From Thermoplasmatota archaeon (GTDB taxonomy: Archaea; Thermoplasmatota; JAKEGO01; JANQNJ01): a DNA stretch of 45,330 nt. A program made the position numbers and the translations under genes. The stretch covers positions 1 to 45,330 of the forward strand of contig JANQNJ010000136.1 of assembly GCA_028279645.1 (NCBI GenBank), given 5' to 3'. Numbering within the stretch: the first letter of the stretch is position 1; each line of letters begins with the position of its first letter. The notes under the pieces are model-generated. The model ran no database searches and had not been told where the DNA came from. It saw nothing but the letters and a program-made list of their open reading frames with translations. Of this stretch, positions 44,709 to 45,330 are shown piece after piece.

Positions 44709-45330
44709 CTATTCGCTCTTCTCATCCCCGAACAGCTCCGGCGGGGCGTGCTTCCCCACCTTGTCGGTGCTGTCCACGACCTTCTGCGTCTCCGCCTCGA
44801 TCCGCTCCATCTCGGAGCGGATCTCGTCGGTCGTCGGGATCTTGCCCAGGATGTCGTCGATGGGCCCGACCTCCTTCTCGAGGTCGCCCACGGAATAAAC
44901 CGGCCTGTCCGGGATCTGGGTGCCTGCGCCCAGATACTGGCTGACCCCCTCCATCATCCTGGAGATCTCGAACGGGAATATGATCTTGGTCGCCTTGCCG
45001 TCGCCGACCTTTGCTAGCGTCTGCAGCGAAAGAACCGTTAGCGCCTTCTGATCGAGCGGAGCGGCTCCCAGCGACAGGATGCGCAGCTTCTGCGCCTCTC
45101 CCTGTGCTGTCAGGATGCGCGCGAGACGTTCTCCCTCCGCCTCCAACACCTTCGCCTGCTTCACGCCCTCCGCCTCGAGGATCGCCGAGCGCTTCGCGCC
45201 CTCGGCGCTGAGGATGGCCGCCCTCTTGGTGCCGTCGGCGCGCAGGATGGCCGCCCTTCGCTCCCTCTCCGCCGAGGTCTGCTCCTCCATGGCGGCCTTG
45301 ACCGGGCCAACGGGATCGACCTCCCTGATC
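44709..45330 (-). CDS. Stomatin/prohibitin-like SPFH (band 7) protein, C-terminal part (truncated by window)
   Basis: The frame continues through the right edge of the window, so the N-terminal membrane segment and most of the band 7 domain are missing. What is seen begins with IREVDPVGPVKAAMEEQ and AERERRA. It continues with the long coiled helix of ILRADGTKRAAILSAEG-type repeats that follows the SPFH domain, then a conserved LQTLAKVGDGKATKIIFP block. The C-terminal tail is acidic. In archaea such stomatins often pair with an NfeD-type protein or a membrane serine protease, but no partner is visible in the available sequence. The protein organises membrane complexes at the cytoplasmic face. 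Confidence 0.92.
   Translation of the reverse strand, partial: IREVDPVGPVKAAMEEQTSAERERRAAILRADGTKRAAILSAEGAKRSAILEAEGVKQAKVLEAEGERLARILTAQGEAQKLRILSLGAAPLDQKALTVLSLQTLAKVGDGKATKIIFPFEISRMMEGVSQYLGAGTQIPDRPVYSVGDLEKEVGPIDDILGKIPTTDEIRSEMERIEAETQKVVDSTDKVGKHAPPELFGDEKSE

Overview
The window is a stretch of archaeal chromosome, most likely from an uncultured Thermoplasmatota lineage. The placement is inference. The evidence is archaeal TATA boxes about 25-28 bases before start codons, many of them leaderless; proteasome-activating nucleotidase (PAN); a two-AAA CDC48/VAT ATPase; indolepyruvate:ferredoxin oxidoreductase; AMMECR1; an archaeosortase-like protein; a heliorhodopsin; and bacterial-type DnaK/DnaJ/GrpE. 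There are no tRNA or rRNA genes, insertion sequences or CRISPR arrays.

Layout. (1) 1-5.8 kb: the end of a proline-rich zinc-ribbon protein; a large membrane protein with a secreted repeat domain and intracellular winged-helix and zinc-ribbon domains; PAN; and, convergent to it, a heliorhodopsin. (2) 5.8-9.3 kb, minus strand: AMMECR1 followed by a degenerate TraB-like protein, a reduced four-helix archaeosortase, an unexplained run of three hairpins, and a small anchored surface protein. (3) 9.3-15.6 kb, plus strand: iorA-iorB, then two tandem paralogous membrane proteins. (4) 15.6-23.4 kb, minus strand: a proteostasis cluster reading ArsR-like regulator, cdc48, hsp20, grpE, dnaK, dnaJ. (5) 23.5-35 kb, plus strand: two giant surface proteins, a triple beta-helix NosD-like protein with a cytoplasmic zinc ribbon, and a 2515-residue alpha-2-macroglobulin-like protein with an intact thioester motif. 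(6) 35-41.3 kb, minus strand: a three-gene overlapping operon for a flavin/iron-sulfur amino-acid or amine dehydrogenase, whose largest subunit fuses a GltD-like oxidoreductase, ferredoxin clusters and a cysteine-less MvhD-like domain. (7) 41.5-45.3 kb, minus strand: an adenosine-specific kinase family protein, an AT-rich PGF-CTERM surface protein, and the C-terminal part of a stomatin/SPFH protein.

Together the genes suggest an amino-acid-degrading archaeon (IorAB plus the amine dehydrogenase complex) with a large, elaborate cell-surface proteome and a concentrated protein quality-control locus. Translation signals are unusually readable. Besides leaderless starts, a motif close to GGTGAT followed by three bases and the start codon recurs before unrelated genes, and it helps choose several starts, including a probable non-canonical ACG start for dnaJ. 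The strongest leads for something undescribed are the GltD-MvhD-like fusion complex with its palindromic operator, the minimal archaeosortase, the zinc-ribbon-tailed membrane proteins, and the structured intergenic region at 8.46-8.62 kb.
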